A stretch of 64,000 nucleotides of DNA from Streptomyces regalis (GTDB lineage: Bacteria; Actinomycetota; Actinomycetes; Streptomycetales; Streptomycetaceae), in assembly GCF_001509475.1 (NCBI RefSeq), contig NZ_LLZG01000243.1, positions 1 through 64,000 on the forward strand, given 5' to 3'. Shown here piece by piece: positions 51,289 through 59,729 of this stretch. The notes below the pieces were generated by a model. That model had not been told where the DNA came from. It did not search any database and saw only the letters and a program-made list of their open reading frames with translations. Position 1 is the first letter of the stretch, and each line of letters opens with the position of its first letter. The translations under genes and the position numbers were made by a program.

Positions 51289-51759
51289 ATGCAGCGCACC
51301 ATGGGGAAGCATGCCGTCGAGTGGCTGGCCGCGGCTGCCACGGATCCTCGGGCGTGCCGACAGCAGTGGGACGACGGTGCGGATGCGGTCCTGCTGGAGG
51401 CCGGACGGCTCTGGGACGTCCTCACCGTCCCCGAGCACCTGGGCCTGAGCGCCCTGGATCTCTTGAGGCGTGCGCAGGTGCGGGCGTCCGGCCCCGTCCT
51501 CGTGAACTGCGGGGCGCGCAGGGTGGGTTTCTTCCTTCCGCCCGATCCGGCCACCGAGTGGGTCGGGCCCGGCGTACGCCACGCCGGCAGGGGATCATGG
51601 GTTGCCGTACCACCGCCCCACCGGTCCTCCGGATGGCGCCTGGAGTGGCTGCTGCCACCCGACGGCACCGGCGCCCTGCACGACCCGGCCGTCGTGGAGC
51701 TGGCGCTGCGCGAGGCCGGCGGCACACTTGACGTGCTGGCGCGCGTCAGTCGGCCATAG
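51289..51759 (+). CDS. unassigned Streptomyces protein, paralogue A
   Basis: A 156-residue protein clearly related to the one at 54008: both share EWLAAA, GRxWDVLxVPExLGL, a SGPxL strand, RxVGFxLPPxP, and LPPDGTG near the end (WLLPPDGTGALHDPAVVELA). The pattern resembles short proteins with a primase-polymerase-like N-terminal region common in Streptomyces, but no catalytic Asp triad is evident, so I leave the function open. GTAGGAA abuts the ATG. Its 3' end overlaps the minus-strand gene at 51746 by 14 bases (convergent). Confidence 0.72.
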   Translation: MQRTMGKHAVEWLAAAATDPRACRQQWDDGADAVLLEAGRLWDVLTVPEHLGLSALDLLRRAQVRASGPVLVNCGARRVGFFLPPDPATEWVGPGVRHAGRGSWVAVPPPHRSSGWRLEWLLPPDGTGALHDPAVVELALREAGGTLDVLARVSRP

Positions 51760-52150
51760 GCGGAGCGGTGACGCTGACGCGTCCGCTGCTCCCGTCCCAC
51801 TCCCACACGGCTGCCGGTCCGGGAAGACCCCGGGGAACGACAACGGCCGGTACGCGCTCGGTCGCCTCGACGCGCCGCTCACCGGCCGGTTCGGCGTCGA
51901 CGACCCGAGCCGGGCCGGTCCACCGGCCGACCGCCCAGGAGGTGACGGCCTGCCCTTGACCATCGGCGGCGGCAACGGAGTGCCACGCTGTGTCGCGGCG
52001 CCCCGGAACCGCGCGGCCGTTGGCGCGCCACTCCGCGACCAGCGCCGCATAGATCGACGGCCGACCCGGAACACCGGTGGCCGGTACGACGTACGACATG
52101 GGTGCGTCATCGTTTCCGAGGACACGCCGCGCCGTCTCAGTGCTGTCCAT
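51746..52150 (-). CDS. small conserved-looking protein of unknown function
   Basis: From ATG 52150 the 134-residue product has a compact core: GRPSIYAALVAEWRANGRAV, then PGRRDTAWHSVAAADGQG and VPRGLPGPAAVWEWDGSSGR. It lacks a signal or membrane segment. A start at 52099 (SYVVPATG follows) is an alternative; neither has a strong ribosome site. It is convergent with paralogue A. Codon usage (GC at third position) supports coding. Confidence 0.55.
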   Translation of the reverse strand: MDSTETARRVLGNDDAPMSYVVPATGVPGRPSIYAALVAEWRANGRAVPGRRDTAWHSVAAADGQGQAVTSWAVGRWTGPARVVDAEPAGERRVEATERVPAVVVPRGLPGPAAVWEWDGSSGRVSVTAPPMAD

Positions 52151-52291
52151 GTCGGGGAAACGCCGAGGCGTGCGCCGGTGGTACGCCCGCCGCCCCTGCC
52201 GCCACCCAGTCGAGTGAGACCATCCCCCGGATGGAGCCATGGTGCGCTCGACACACACGGTCCGCCCTCGATCGAGACAGGAGCCGCTTCC

Positions 52292-52474
52292 ATGGACCGA
52301 CGACACCACCTCCCCTCCCTCTTCGGCATCCGCGACGACGCCGACGACACCCCCGACTGCCCGTGGTGCGCCGCGTTGCGTGAGGCGAGCCTGCCGCGGA
52401 CGGCACAGCCGTCCGAGTCACCGGGACGACGGCATGACCCGTACGTCTCCGGAGCCCCGTACGACGACTGGTGA
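52292..52474 (+). CDS. 60-residue protein with CPWC motif
   Basis: The start ATG is eight bases after a good AGGAG site. The product is small and polar, with DDTPDCPWCAALREAS near residue 20-30 and a C-terminus ending DPYVSGAPYDDW. The CPWC pair could bind a metal or act as a thiol pair, but a thioredoxin fold is impossible at this size. It lies between two minus-strand genes. The ribosome site is the main support that it is expressed. Confidence 0.5.
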   Translation: MDRRHHLPSLFGIRDDADDTPDCPWCAALREASLPRTAQPSESPGRRHDPYVSGAPYDDW

Positions 52475-52497
52475 TGGGCGGCGATGGGCAGTACCGC

Positions 52498-53697
52498 TCA
52501 GCGCCGCGCGTCGTGGGTGTCCGGGGTGCGCTGGTGCAACTGGGCGGCGAGTACGGCGACGTCGTCCTCGGCATGCCGGGCGTCGAGGCGGGCGAGGACC
52601 GTGTCGATGACGTCCTCGACGCCCGCGACGGACGTGAAGCCGACGTCGACCAGCCGGTCCAGGGACTGGTCGATGTCCTCGCCGCGGTGTTCCACGAGTC
52701 CGTCGGTGAACAGCAGCAGCGTCTGGGTCGGGTCCAGCCGATAGGTGGCCGGCTCGTAGCCGCCGAGGCCGGTGCCCAGGGGCGGGCCGACCGGCACCGG
52801 CAGCAGTGAGGTGCGCCCCTCCGCGTCGATCACGGCCGGGGGCAGGTGGCCGGCGCTGGCCAGGGTCACCTGCCCGCGGTCGGGGTCGAGGCGAGCGATC
52901 AGGCAGGTGGCCGGGCGGCGCTCCGGCTCCGCGGAGGCGATGTCGTCGAGCTGGCGCAGCACGCGGTGCGGCGGAAGGTCGGCGGAGGCGATGTAGCGCA
53001 GGGCGGAGCGGTAGGCGGTCATGTCCACGGCGGCCTCCAGGCCGTGCCCCATGACGTCGCCGACGACGAGCAGCGTCCGGCCGAAGTGCAGGCGGACGGT
53101 CTCACACCAGTCGCCGCCGACCACGGTGCTCTGCCCGATGGGCAGGTAGCGGATGGCGACGTCGAGGTTCGGGTGGGGGCGGCCGGGTTCGGCGAGCAGG
53201 GCCCGCTGAAGCTTGCCGACGAGGCCTCTTATCCGTTCATGCTCCCGGGCGTGGCGGATGTGGGAGGCGGCGCGGTCGGCGAGGAGGGTGAGAAGCTCGG
53301 CTTCCTCGCGGGTGAAGGGTGCCGGGTCGCGGGCGCAGACCAGCACGCCGTAACGGTGCCCGCTGGTGGCCAGCGGAACGCAGAGCGCCGGTCGGGCGCC
53401 GCCGGGCGCCGTGGCCAGGGCCCACGAGGCGTCGCCGGGCAGCACTGCCGGGTCGCCGTGGACGGCCTCGTACTCCGCCCCGGCTTCTCCCCTGCCCCTA
53501 CCCAAGCCCCTGCCCCTGCCTATCCGCCGCAGCACCGCCGCCGTACCGCCCACCTGACCGGCGGCCTCCCGGGACAGCACGCCGAGGTCCTCCTCGGGTA
53601 GGCCGCCCGGCGCGGCGGGCTCCACCGTCGCCGGCCTATGGAACGACTGCAACCAACGCACCACATCAAACACCCTAAAAGGGTGAAAAAGCATCAT
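52498..53697 (-). CDS. SpoIIE-type PP2C phosphatase with GAF domain
   Basis: A 399-residue regulator. Residues about 60-165 are a degenerate GAF domain (LCVPLATSGHRYGVLVCARD). The PP2C/SpoIIE domain follows, with VVGGDWCETVRL (metal-binding Asp), VGDVMGHGLEAAVDM, ASAGHLPPAVIDAEG, LLLFTDGLVEHRGEDID and a final DDVAVLAAQL. Such proteins dephosphorylate anti-sigma-factor antagonists in Streptomyces. The ATG-ATG at 53697/53694 lacks a ribosome site and may be leaderless. No PAS domain, anti-sigma or antagonist gene is adjacent; it lies between the two paralogues at 51289 and 54008. Confidence 0.88.
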   Translation of the reverse strand: MMLFHPFRVFDVVRWLQSFHRPATVEPAAPGGLPEEDLGVLSREAAGQVGGTAAVLRRIGRGRGLGRGRGEAGAEYEAVHGDPAVLPGDASWALATAPGGARPALCVPLATSGHRYGVLVCARDPAPFTREEAELLTLLADRAASHIRHAREHERIRGLVGKLQRALLAEPGRPHPNLDVAIRYLPIGQSTVVGGDWCETVRLHFGRTLLVVGDVMGHGLEAAVDMTAYRSALRYIASADLPPHRVLRQLDDIASAEPERRPATCLIARLDPDRGQVTLASAGHLPPAVIDAEGRTSLLPVPVGPPLGTGLGGYEPATYRLDPTQTLLLFTDGLVEHRGEDIDQSLDRLVDVGFTSVAGVEDVIDTVLARLDARHAEDDVAVLAAQLHQRTPDTHDARR

Positions 53698-54007
53698 AGG
53701 TAACGCACAGAATATCCAGCGCCCTGACACGCACCCAACAGCTCCCGCCCCCGCCAAACGCGAGCACAGACAGCGTGCGGATGGTGACACGGCGGGGTCG
53801 GGCAGGCCTGGCGCCCCGATCAGCTCCGGCGTACTCCGCTGCCGTGGGGGCGCGTGCCCTGCCATCTGCCTGTTTGGAGCGCGGGCGCTCGCCCCATACG
53901 GGGAATTGAGCTCCGGCGTATGGCCGCGACACCTGGCACCCGGTGCACTAGGGCATCGCCCGGTCACGGCCGTCTCGGGCGTCTGCGCACCACTGAGGAG
54001 GCTTTTG
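53698..54007. other. divergent intergenic region
   Basis: Contains the promoters of the phosphatase gene (left) and paralogue B (right). GAGGAGG at 53995-54001 is the ribosome site of the latter. I see no further gene or strong palindrome. Confidence 0.5.
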
Positions 54008-54577
54008 TTGGCACTCACGGAGTGGACGAAGTCAATGGAATGGCTGGCCGCGGCGTCGGAGGACCCCGGCGCCTGCAAGCAGGAGTGGCAGAACGGCAGT
54101 ACCGGAGTCACGCTCCTGGCGGCCGGACGGTTCTGGGACGTGTTGATCGTGCCTGAAGAACTCGGGCTGCGCGTCGCCGACCTGCTGGAGGAGCTGGCGC
54201 TGCTCGACTCCGGCCCCTGCCTGCTGGACACCCGGCGCCGTCACGTCGGATTCCTGCTGCCCCCGGAGCCGCAGACCGTGTGGATCGGCACCGGCGTACG
54301 CCTCCTCGGCGCGGGAACGTGGATCGCCGCTCCCGCCCCGCACTGCCGCTGGGGCGCGCTGCGCTGGCTCGTTCCGCCGGACGGCACCGGCAGGCTGACC
54401 ATGCCCGAGGTCCTGGAAGTGGCCCTGCAGCGCTGCGCGAGCGAGCTGTCCCGCCTCCAGGGCCACCCCGGCCGCCCCGCAACCGCCCCGCTCGGCCGGA
54501 CGACACCGGACGAAGGGCAGGACCACGACCGGCAACTGGTCCGCCAGTACGTATCAGGGGGATCCGTGTGGCCGTGA
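54008..54577 (+). CDS. unassigned Streptomyces protein, paralogue B
   Basis: Read from TTG 54008, six bases after GAGGAGG, giving 189 residues (ALTEWTKSMEWLAAASEDPG follows the start). It aligns with the protein at 51289 over about 140 residues, with FWDVLIVPEELGLRVADLLE, RHVGFLLPPEPQTVWIGTG and RWLVPPDGTGRLTMPE. The C-terminal 45 residues are polar and Arg/Pro-rich, and are not present in paralogue A. Cytosolic, no catalytic motif recognised. Two diverged copies 2.7 kb apart around a SpoIIE phosphatase suggest a regulatory or competition-related family, but this is only positional. Confidence 0.75.
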   Translation: MALTEWTKSMEWLAAASEDPGACKQEWQNGSTGVTLLAAGRFWDVLIVPEELGLRVADLLEELALLDSGPCLLDTRRRHVGFLLPPEPQTVWIGTGVRLLGAGTWIAAPAPHCRWGALRWLVPPDGTGRLTMPEVLEVALQRCASELSRLQGHPGRPATAPLGRTTPDEGQDHDRQLVRQYVSGGSVWP

Positions 54578-54599
54578 CCGGGCCGGCCGGGGTGGACCT

Positions 54600-54896
54600 G
54601 GAGGCGGCCCGGTGAAGCGGTTCATGCCGGCGAAGTCGCGGGCGGCTTCCGCTCCTTGGGTGCGCCTGGCCATGATGTCCCGCACTGGTGGGGGCAGTTG
54701 TTCCCAGTCGAGGCGGAAGAGACCGCTGACCGTCGCGACCACAGCGACGCGCGGCTCCAGCGCCGCGGCCCGGCCGCGAAATAGTCCCCCCAGGCTGAGG
54801 CCGACGACTCCGATGCGTGAGGCTCCGAGCGCTTCGACGACCCAGCCCACGACCTGGTCGTAGTCCGGCCCGAGCGTCGTCGTGGCCGCGCGGACG
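54600..54896 (-). pseudogene. internal fragment of an alpha/beta hydrolase gene
   Basis: Codons read TTTLGPDYDQVVGWVVEALG, then IGVVGLSLGGLFRGRAAA (nucleophile elbow GLSLGG) and QLPPPVRDIMARRTQGAEA. This is the middle of an esterase of the FrsA-like or 2,6-dihydroxypseudooxynicotine-hydrolase-like group. Both the N-terminal third and the C-terminal part with the catalytic His are missing. No start codon with a ribosome site fits. Confidence 0.75.
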
Positions 54897-55043
54897 CCAG
54901 ACCGAGGAAAGGGGCGTCGGAGGGGCCGCGCAGCCGGCCGGTGGACCCCTCACCGCCGCCTGCGCCGCGCAAGCGGGCCTGCTCCGATGGATGGAGTACG
55001 ACCCGGCACGCGACCGGCTGCCCGAACCTCCCCCGAACACGTG

Positions 55044-55086
55044 ACGTCGGCCTGCACGATCCGATGCTGATCGTGCAGGCCGACGT
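55044..55086. terminator. very long hairpin terminator
   Basis: An 18-bp perfect stem (55044-55061 with 55069-55086, arms ACGTCGGCCTGCACGATC and its complement) and a 7-base loop. It lies 51 bases after the stop of the secreted-domain gene on the minus strand. Confidence 0.85.
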
Positions 55087-55136
55087 ACCGCCGCAGGCCG
55101 CACGCGCCGACTGTCGTGGGCCTCTGGGCGGCGGGG

Positions 55137-55817
55137 TTACTTGATGTAGACGAGACCGTCGGTGGTGACGGTGGGACGTCCGCTGGTGCCCACCATGACG
55201 ATTTTGACGGTGTGCTTCGCGCTGCTGGACCAGGTCTTGGTCCAGATGGCCTGCCGGTAAAGGGTGGTGGACGACTTCAGGTCGACAGTCGAGACCTTGA
55301 CGCCGTCGACGTAGACGTACGCCTGGCCGGATGCGGCGGCGCGGGAGACCACCCAGGCAGCGGAGCGGCCGGTGAAGGTCCAGGAGAGACTGGCTCCCTT
55401 GGAGCCGCTGGAGTAGGACTTGCCGCCGAGGTAGCTGGTGGAGGAACGGGTCGTCCAGCTCCCGGACTTGACGGCGGAGGTCTCCTGCAGGATCACCGGC
55501 GTATAGGAGGGGGACGAGGTGCGGTAGTTGCCGGCGTAGTCGTAGGCCCGCATCGACCAGGTCGTGGAGGTACCGGACTTGGCAGTGCGGCTGGAGCTGG
55601 TGCTCGCCGGGCCGAACGTGGCCGTGGTCGGGGACAGCAGCTTCACCTCGCGCAGGGCGGCGTTGTCGGCGGCCTTCCAGCCGAGCGTGACCGGGACGGC
55701 GGTGGTGTTGACGGTGCCGGTGCGCAGGGAGAGCTTCGGGGCGGTGGTGAAGGTCGGTGCGGTCGTCTCCGCGACGACGTTCATCGCGGCGGTGGTGGCC
55801 GTCTTGCCGGGCATCAT
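55137..55817 (-). CDS. C-terminal domains of a secreted protein, N-terminus lost
   Basis: The 226 residues consist of Ser/Thr-rich beta domains: an Ig-like unit (PVTLGWKAADNAALREVKLL, YDYAGNYRTSS) followed by a beta-sandwich tail (SGSWTTRSSTSYLGGKSYSS, YVYVDGVKVSTVDLKSSTT, ending VTTDGLVYIK) that occurs at the ends of large secreted Streptomyces proteases and other exoenzymes. No signal peptide or catalytic domain precedes it, and the ATG-ATG at 55817 has no ribosome site. I think it is a 5'-truncated gene. It retains a strong terminator at 55044. Confidence 0.6.
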   Translation of the reverse strand: MMPGKTATTAAMNVVAETTAPTFTTAPKLSLRTGTVNTTAVPVTLGWKAADNAALREVKLLSPTTATFGPASTSSSRTAKSGTSTTWSMRAYDYAGNYRTSSPSYTPVILQETSAVKSGSWTTRSSTSYLGGKSYSSGSKGASLSWTFTGRSAAWVVSRAAASGQAYVYVDGVKVSTVDLKSSTTLYRQAIWTKTWSSSAKHTVKIVMVGTSGRPTVTTDGLVYIK

Positions 55818-56000
55818 AGGGAAGCGACGTACGGTGATGCAGATCACTGCGACAAGTGCGTCCCCTGCGCGGGTCTTGGGCCCCGCACGGTCGTGGGCTG
55901 CGTGGGCGCCCCGCGGGAACCGGCATCGCACCCAAGTCCTCGACACGTCCGAGCGGCAGTGAACCGGTCTCGGGGTGCTCCGCTCATTGTGCGGCCGTTC

Positions 56001-56900
56001 TCAGCCGATGAGGGCGTGGGTGATCTGCCGGGTGGTCTGCGCGGCGACCCGTGGGTTGACGGCGGCGTAGGAGGTGTAAGCGTTCAGGCCGGTGGCCAGG
56101 GCCCAGCCGCGCCCCCGCATCCAGGTGGTGTCGTCCACGCCGAGCGCATCGCGGAAGACGGCTCGGCTGTCGGCCGACATCAGGGTGAAGGCGATCACCA
56201 GGTCGCAGGCCGGGTCACCGGTGCCGAGCCCGCCGAAGTCGATGACGGCGCTGAGGCGGCCGTCGACGGTCAGCAGGTTGCCGGTGTGGAAGTCGCCGTG
56301 AAACCAGACGGGAGAGCGGTCCCATCCAGGGGCGCTCAGCGCCGCGTCCCACAGTTCGGTCATCGCTACGGCCTCGAAGACGCCGTCAACCTCGGCGATG
56401 GCGCCCCGCGTCGCGCGGTCCCGGTCGGACAGCGGCCGACCGGTGAGGTCCTCCCGGGTGTTCCCGGCAGGGATGTCCTCGGGTGCGAACCGCTGCAGGG
56501 CGGCCAAGAACTGAGCCAGTTCAACGGCGGCGCTGGAGGAGTCGGCCAGTGCCTCGACGGTCGCCACCTCGCCGTCCAGCCAGCGGGACACCGCCCAGGG
56601 CCATGGATAACCGAAGTCGGGGTCACCCACCCCGACCGGTACCGGGATGGCCAGGGGAAGGTGCGGGGCGAGTCGGGGCAGCCACTGGAATTCCTTCCTG
56701 GCCTGCCCGATGGCTCCGGCATGGCGGGGCAGCCGGACCGACAACTCCTCGCCGAGCCGGTAGATCACATGGTCGGAGCCGGCCGGGTTGAGCAGCTTCA
56801 GGGGCAGCCCCGCCCACTGCGGGAACTGAGTATCGACCAGACGCCTGACCAGTACCCCATCGATCTGGGGGCGCGTGTCCGCAGTTCTCGCGGTTACCAA
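56001..56900 (-). CDS. aminoglycoside phosphotransferase (APH) family kinase
   Basis: The TTG at 56900 is six bases after AGGAG and gives 299 residues; ATG 56963 is a longer option. Kinase-like motifs: nucleotide region NPAGSDHVIYRLGEELSVRL, catalytic loop VWFHGDFHTGNLLTVDG (Brenner motif HGDxxxxN) and metal Asp in AVIDFGGLGTGDPACDL. Members phosphorylate small molecules such as aminoglycosides or macrolides, or remain uncharacterised. The size and DFGGLGTGDPA form are those of the large actinobacterial APH group. Resistance cannot be concluded from sequence. Confidence 0.88.
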   Translation of the reverse strand: MVTARTADTRPQIDGVLVRRLVDTQFPQWAGLPLKLLNPAGSDHVIYRLGEELSVRLPRHAGAIGQARKEFQWLPRLAPHLPLAIPVPVGVGDPDFGYPWPWAVSRWLDGEVATVEALADSSSAAVELAQFLAALQRFAPEDIPAGNTREDLTGRPLSDRDRATRGAIAEVDGVFEAVAMTELWDAALSAPGWDRSPVWFHGDFHTGNLLTVDGRLSAVIDFGGLGTGDPACDLVIAFTLMSADSRAVFRDALGVDDTTWMRGRGWALATGLNAYTSYAAVNPRVAAQTTRQITHALIG

Positions 56901-57489
56901 GAGCAACTCCTGTGGCCGGCCCGCTCCGTGCGGCGGGCAGTCTGAGCCATCACAGTGGTTCACGGCTCCGCCTGTCGACGGAATTTAGGGACGCGGAGGG
57001 CGGGGCCCGACCGATGAACGCCGGCAGTTCCGTGAGGGCATCCGGAAGACGCCCGCCGAACGGTTCGCCGATGGCGAGTCGAGCTCGGCGATCGCGAAGG
57101 ATCAAGACCGTGATCGGCCACCGGTTCCAAGAGTTACGCCCTGCAACGGGTGCGCAAGCTGCTGCCCCGACACGGCGTCTCCTGCCAGGTCCCGGCCAAC
57201 TGGCCGTCGGACGACGCGACGAGGGCCGGGTCACCGGCTGAGTGGGACGTCCCTCCGGTGCAGAGCACTTTTCCGTAGCTTCCCGCCGGCCGAATAGGCG
57301 GATTTGGTGCACGCGGATGCGCTGACGAAACGCCATCGTGACGCCTGGATGCTTCCCGTGGAGGTCGCCCTCCGTTTGCGGCCGCCGCTCGCCGGTGCCG
57401 TTCGTCCACCTGTCCACGGCCGTGCACTCCCCCGCCGCTGCATCTAGGGCGTTCAGGGCTCGCGGTGGCACGAGGGCGCCGTTGCCGAC
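56901..57489. other. long intergenic region without a recognised gene
   Basis: Roughly 590 bases between the kinase start and the helicase stop. Open frames on both strands are Arg/Pro-rich and have no family resemblance. A short plus-strand stretch (LQRVRKLLPRHGVSCQ, about 57140-57190) reads like a gene fragment, but I cannot name it. It may be a decayed gene. Confidence 0.4.
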
Positions 57490-58929
57490 CTATGCGCCAC
57501 GACGGACCCGGGCGGCCTTGCGGGCCTCGGCAATCTGACGGGCCTCAGCGGACCGGCGAGACTCACCACCGCCGCCGACCCGCCCCGGGCGGGTGCCCAG
57601 ACCGCGGAAGGGGGCACCGCCGCGCTTGGGGCGCTCCGCGACCGGCCCGGTGCCGCCGACGGGGACATCGGAGGGAGCCTGGGCTCCGGTGATGCGGCTC
57701 AGCTCGGCCTCGCCTGAGCGGACCTGCGTGATCTGCGGCCTGATGCCTGCGTCGGACATGAGACGGACCATGTCCCGGCGCTGACTGGGGAGGACCAGCG
57801 TGACGACACGGCCGGACTCGCCGGCGCGGGCAGTACGGCCACCGCGGTGCAGGTAGTCCTTGTGGTCGCTGGGCGGATCGACGTTGACGACGAGATCGAG
57901 ATCGTCGACGTGAATGCCCCGGGCCGCGACGTTGGTTGCCACCAGCGTCGTGACGTCACCGGTCTTGAACTGTGCCAGGGTGCGGGTGCGCTGGGGCTGC
58001 GACTTGCCGCCGTGCAGCGCCGCGGCCTTTACGCCGCTGTTCAGCAGGTGCCTGGTGAACTGGTCGACCGCATGCTTGGTGTCCAGGAACATGATCACGC
58101 GCCCGTCGCGGGCAGCGATTTCGGTGGCGGTGGCGTACTTGTCGGCGCCGTGCACCTGCAGCACGTGATGCTCCATCGTGGTGACCGCGCCCGCCGACGG
58201 GTCGACCGAATGGACCACCGGGTCATGGAGGTAACGACGGACCAGGAGGTCGATGTTGCCGTCCAGTGTGGCCGAGAACAGCATGCGCTGGCCGTCGGGA
58301 CGTACCTGGTCCAGCAGTTCGGTGACCTGCGGCATGAAGCCCATGTCCGCCATCTGGTCGGCCTCGTCCAGCACGGTGACGCTTACTCGGTCCAGGCGGC
58401 AGTCCTTGCGCTCGATGAGATCCGCGAGGCGGCCAGGAGTCGCGACGACCACCTCGGCCCCGGCACGCAGTGCGCCGGCCTGCCTGCCGATCGACATGCC
58501 GCCGACCACAGGGGCCAGCCGCAGCTTCAGCAACCGGGCGTACGGGGCGAGCGCATCGGTGACCTGCTGGGCCAACTCGCGCGTGGGGACGAGAATCAGG
58601 GCCAGGGGCTTCCGCGACTCGGCACGCTGCCCGGCCGTACGCACGAGGAGCGCCAGGCCGAAGGCGAGTGTCTTTCCCGATCCGGTGCGCCCGCGGCCCA
58701 GGACGTCGCGCCCTGCGAGGGCGTTCGGCAACGTGGCGGCCTGGATCGGGAACGGCTCGTTCAGGCCGCGACTGGTGAGCATCTCCAGCAACTCGACGGG
58801 CATGTCCAGTTCACCGAAGGTCGCAGCGGCGGGGAGGGCCGGGGTGACGGTGACGGGCAGCGCGAACTCCCCCTGTGGTGTGGAGCCCCCTGGGCGGAAA
58901 CGGTCGTTCGTGCGAGCTGAACGGCTCAT
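57490..58929 (-). CDS. DEAD-box RNA helicase
   Basis: A 479-residue helicase of the CshA/RhlE type: Q-motif region GLNEPFPIQAATLP, Walker A GRTGSGKT, PTRELAQQV, VATPGRL, VLDEADQMADMGF (DEAD), LFSATL, then domain 2 with VIMFLDTKHAVDQF, LVATNVAARGIHVDDLDLV and YLHRGGRTARAG. The C-terminal 75 residues are Arg/Gly-rich and bind RNA. AGGAAGG lies upstream of the ATG. These proteins unwind RNA and assist growth in the cold; the neighbouring cspA gene on the same strand, 172 bases upstream, supports that role. Confidence 0.94.
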   Translation of the reverse strand: MSRSARTNDRFRPGGSTPQGEFALPVTVTPALPAAATFGELDMPVELLEMLTSRGLNEPFPIQAATLPNALAGRDVLGRGRTGSGKTLAFGLALLVRTAGQRAESRKPLALILVPTRELAQQVTDALAPYARLLKLRLAPVVGGMSIGRQAGALRAGAEVVVATPGRLADLIERKDCRLDRVSVTVLDEADQMADMGFMPQVTELLDQVRPDGQRMLFSATLDGNIDLLVRRYLHDPVVHSVDPSAGAVTTMEHHVLQVHGADKYATATEIAARDGRVIMFLDTKHAVDQFTRHLLNSGVKAAALHGGKSQPQRTRTLAQFKTGDVTTLVATNVAARGIHVDDLDLVVNVDPPSDHKDYLHRGGRTARAGESGRVVTLVLPSQRRDMVRLMSDAGIRPQITQVRSGEAELSRITGAQAPSDVPVGGTGPVAERPKRGGAPFRGLGTRPGRVGGGGESRRSAEARQIAEARKAARVRRGA

Positions 58930-59050
58930 GGAGAACCTTCCTCAACAAGGCGCGCATCGAGGAATCCCCGACACGAATGAGCCGGATAAATTGCAAGAAC
59001 GAGCCGAATGTGAATCAAAAAGAATTCCAGCGGGATAAAGAAAGCAATGA

Positions 59051-59082
59051 GCTGGGGCCCCACCGCAAGGCGGGACCCCAGC
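59051..59082. terminator. hairpin terminator after cspA
   Basis: GCTGGGGCCCC (59051-59061) pairs with GGGACCCCAGC (59072-59082) with a single mismatch and a 10-base loop, 20 bases after the cspA stop. It would separate cspA from the helicase gene. Confidence 0.75.
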
Positions 59083-59101
59083 CATCTCATACGCTTCGAC
59101 G

Positions 59102-59305
59102 TCAGGCGGGAGTGATGTTCTCCGCCTGCGGGCCCTTCTGGCCCTGCGTGACGTCAAAGTTCACCTTCTGGCCTTCCTGGAGCTCACGGAAGCCTTGGGC
59201 GGCGATGTTCGAGTAGTGGGCGAAGACGTCCGGGCCGCCGCCGTCCTGCTCGATGAAGCCAAAGCCCTTTTCCGCGTTGAACCACTTGACGGTGCCAGTA
59301 GCCAT
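59102..59305 (-). CDS. cold-shock protein (CspA family)
   Basis: A 67-residue single cold-shock domain: [20 protein letters not shown] with RNP1 (KGFGFI) and RNP2 (DVFAHYS), ending [16 protein letters not shown]. Binds single-stranded RNA/DNA and prevents secondary structure. ATG 59305 has AAGGAG. An AT-richer leader of about 190 bases upstream suggests a long 5' untranslated region, as in other csp genes. Confidence 0.95.
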   Translation of the reverse strand: MATGTVKWFNAEKGFGFIEQDGGGPDVFAHYSNIAAQGFRELQEGQKVNFDVTQGQKGPQAENITPA

Positions 59306-59729
59306 ATCACATCTCCTTGGGGGCAGTACCCGGGGACTCACACCGCGTGAACCCCTGCGTTGTCACAATGAGCCCCGTCCGGATAAGCACCGGAGATACA
59401 GAAATGCCCGACGACATACAGTCGCCAAGTCACTTTGAAGTTTCGGGAACCACAACTGCAACCATCATCAATTTTAGCACGGTGTAAGGGTCCCCGCCCC
59501 ACTTACACCCGCGACGTAAAACCTCGGCCTGGCGGGGAGGCACGGCTCAGTACGCGAGCCGGCGCAAACTCGACCACATGCGGAAGGTGAATTTCTGGAT
59601 TACACAAAGGTGCGACCAAGGAGAACTCGCCCTCTTCAGTGACGAGCCCCGTCGGGACGGGAGCGAGCAGCGGCCCCCAGCCGCGGTGTGCCGGCTGACA
59701 CGGCAGGGACCCGTTCATCGCCGGGGTGA
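59306..59729. other. leader of cspA and intergenic region to the desaturase gene
   Basis: 59306-59500 is the probable cspA promoter and leader; it is the most AT-rich part of this end of the window (AATTTTAGC near 59470). 59500-59729 has no credible gene. No terminator hairpin for the desaturase gene is evident. Confidence 0.5.

Noticed and set aside
53674..55817. Shared GCATCATAGG at the starts of the phosphatase gene and the truncated secreted gene
   Set aside because: Ten bases around tandem ATGs; likely coincidence, and no longer similarity was seen.
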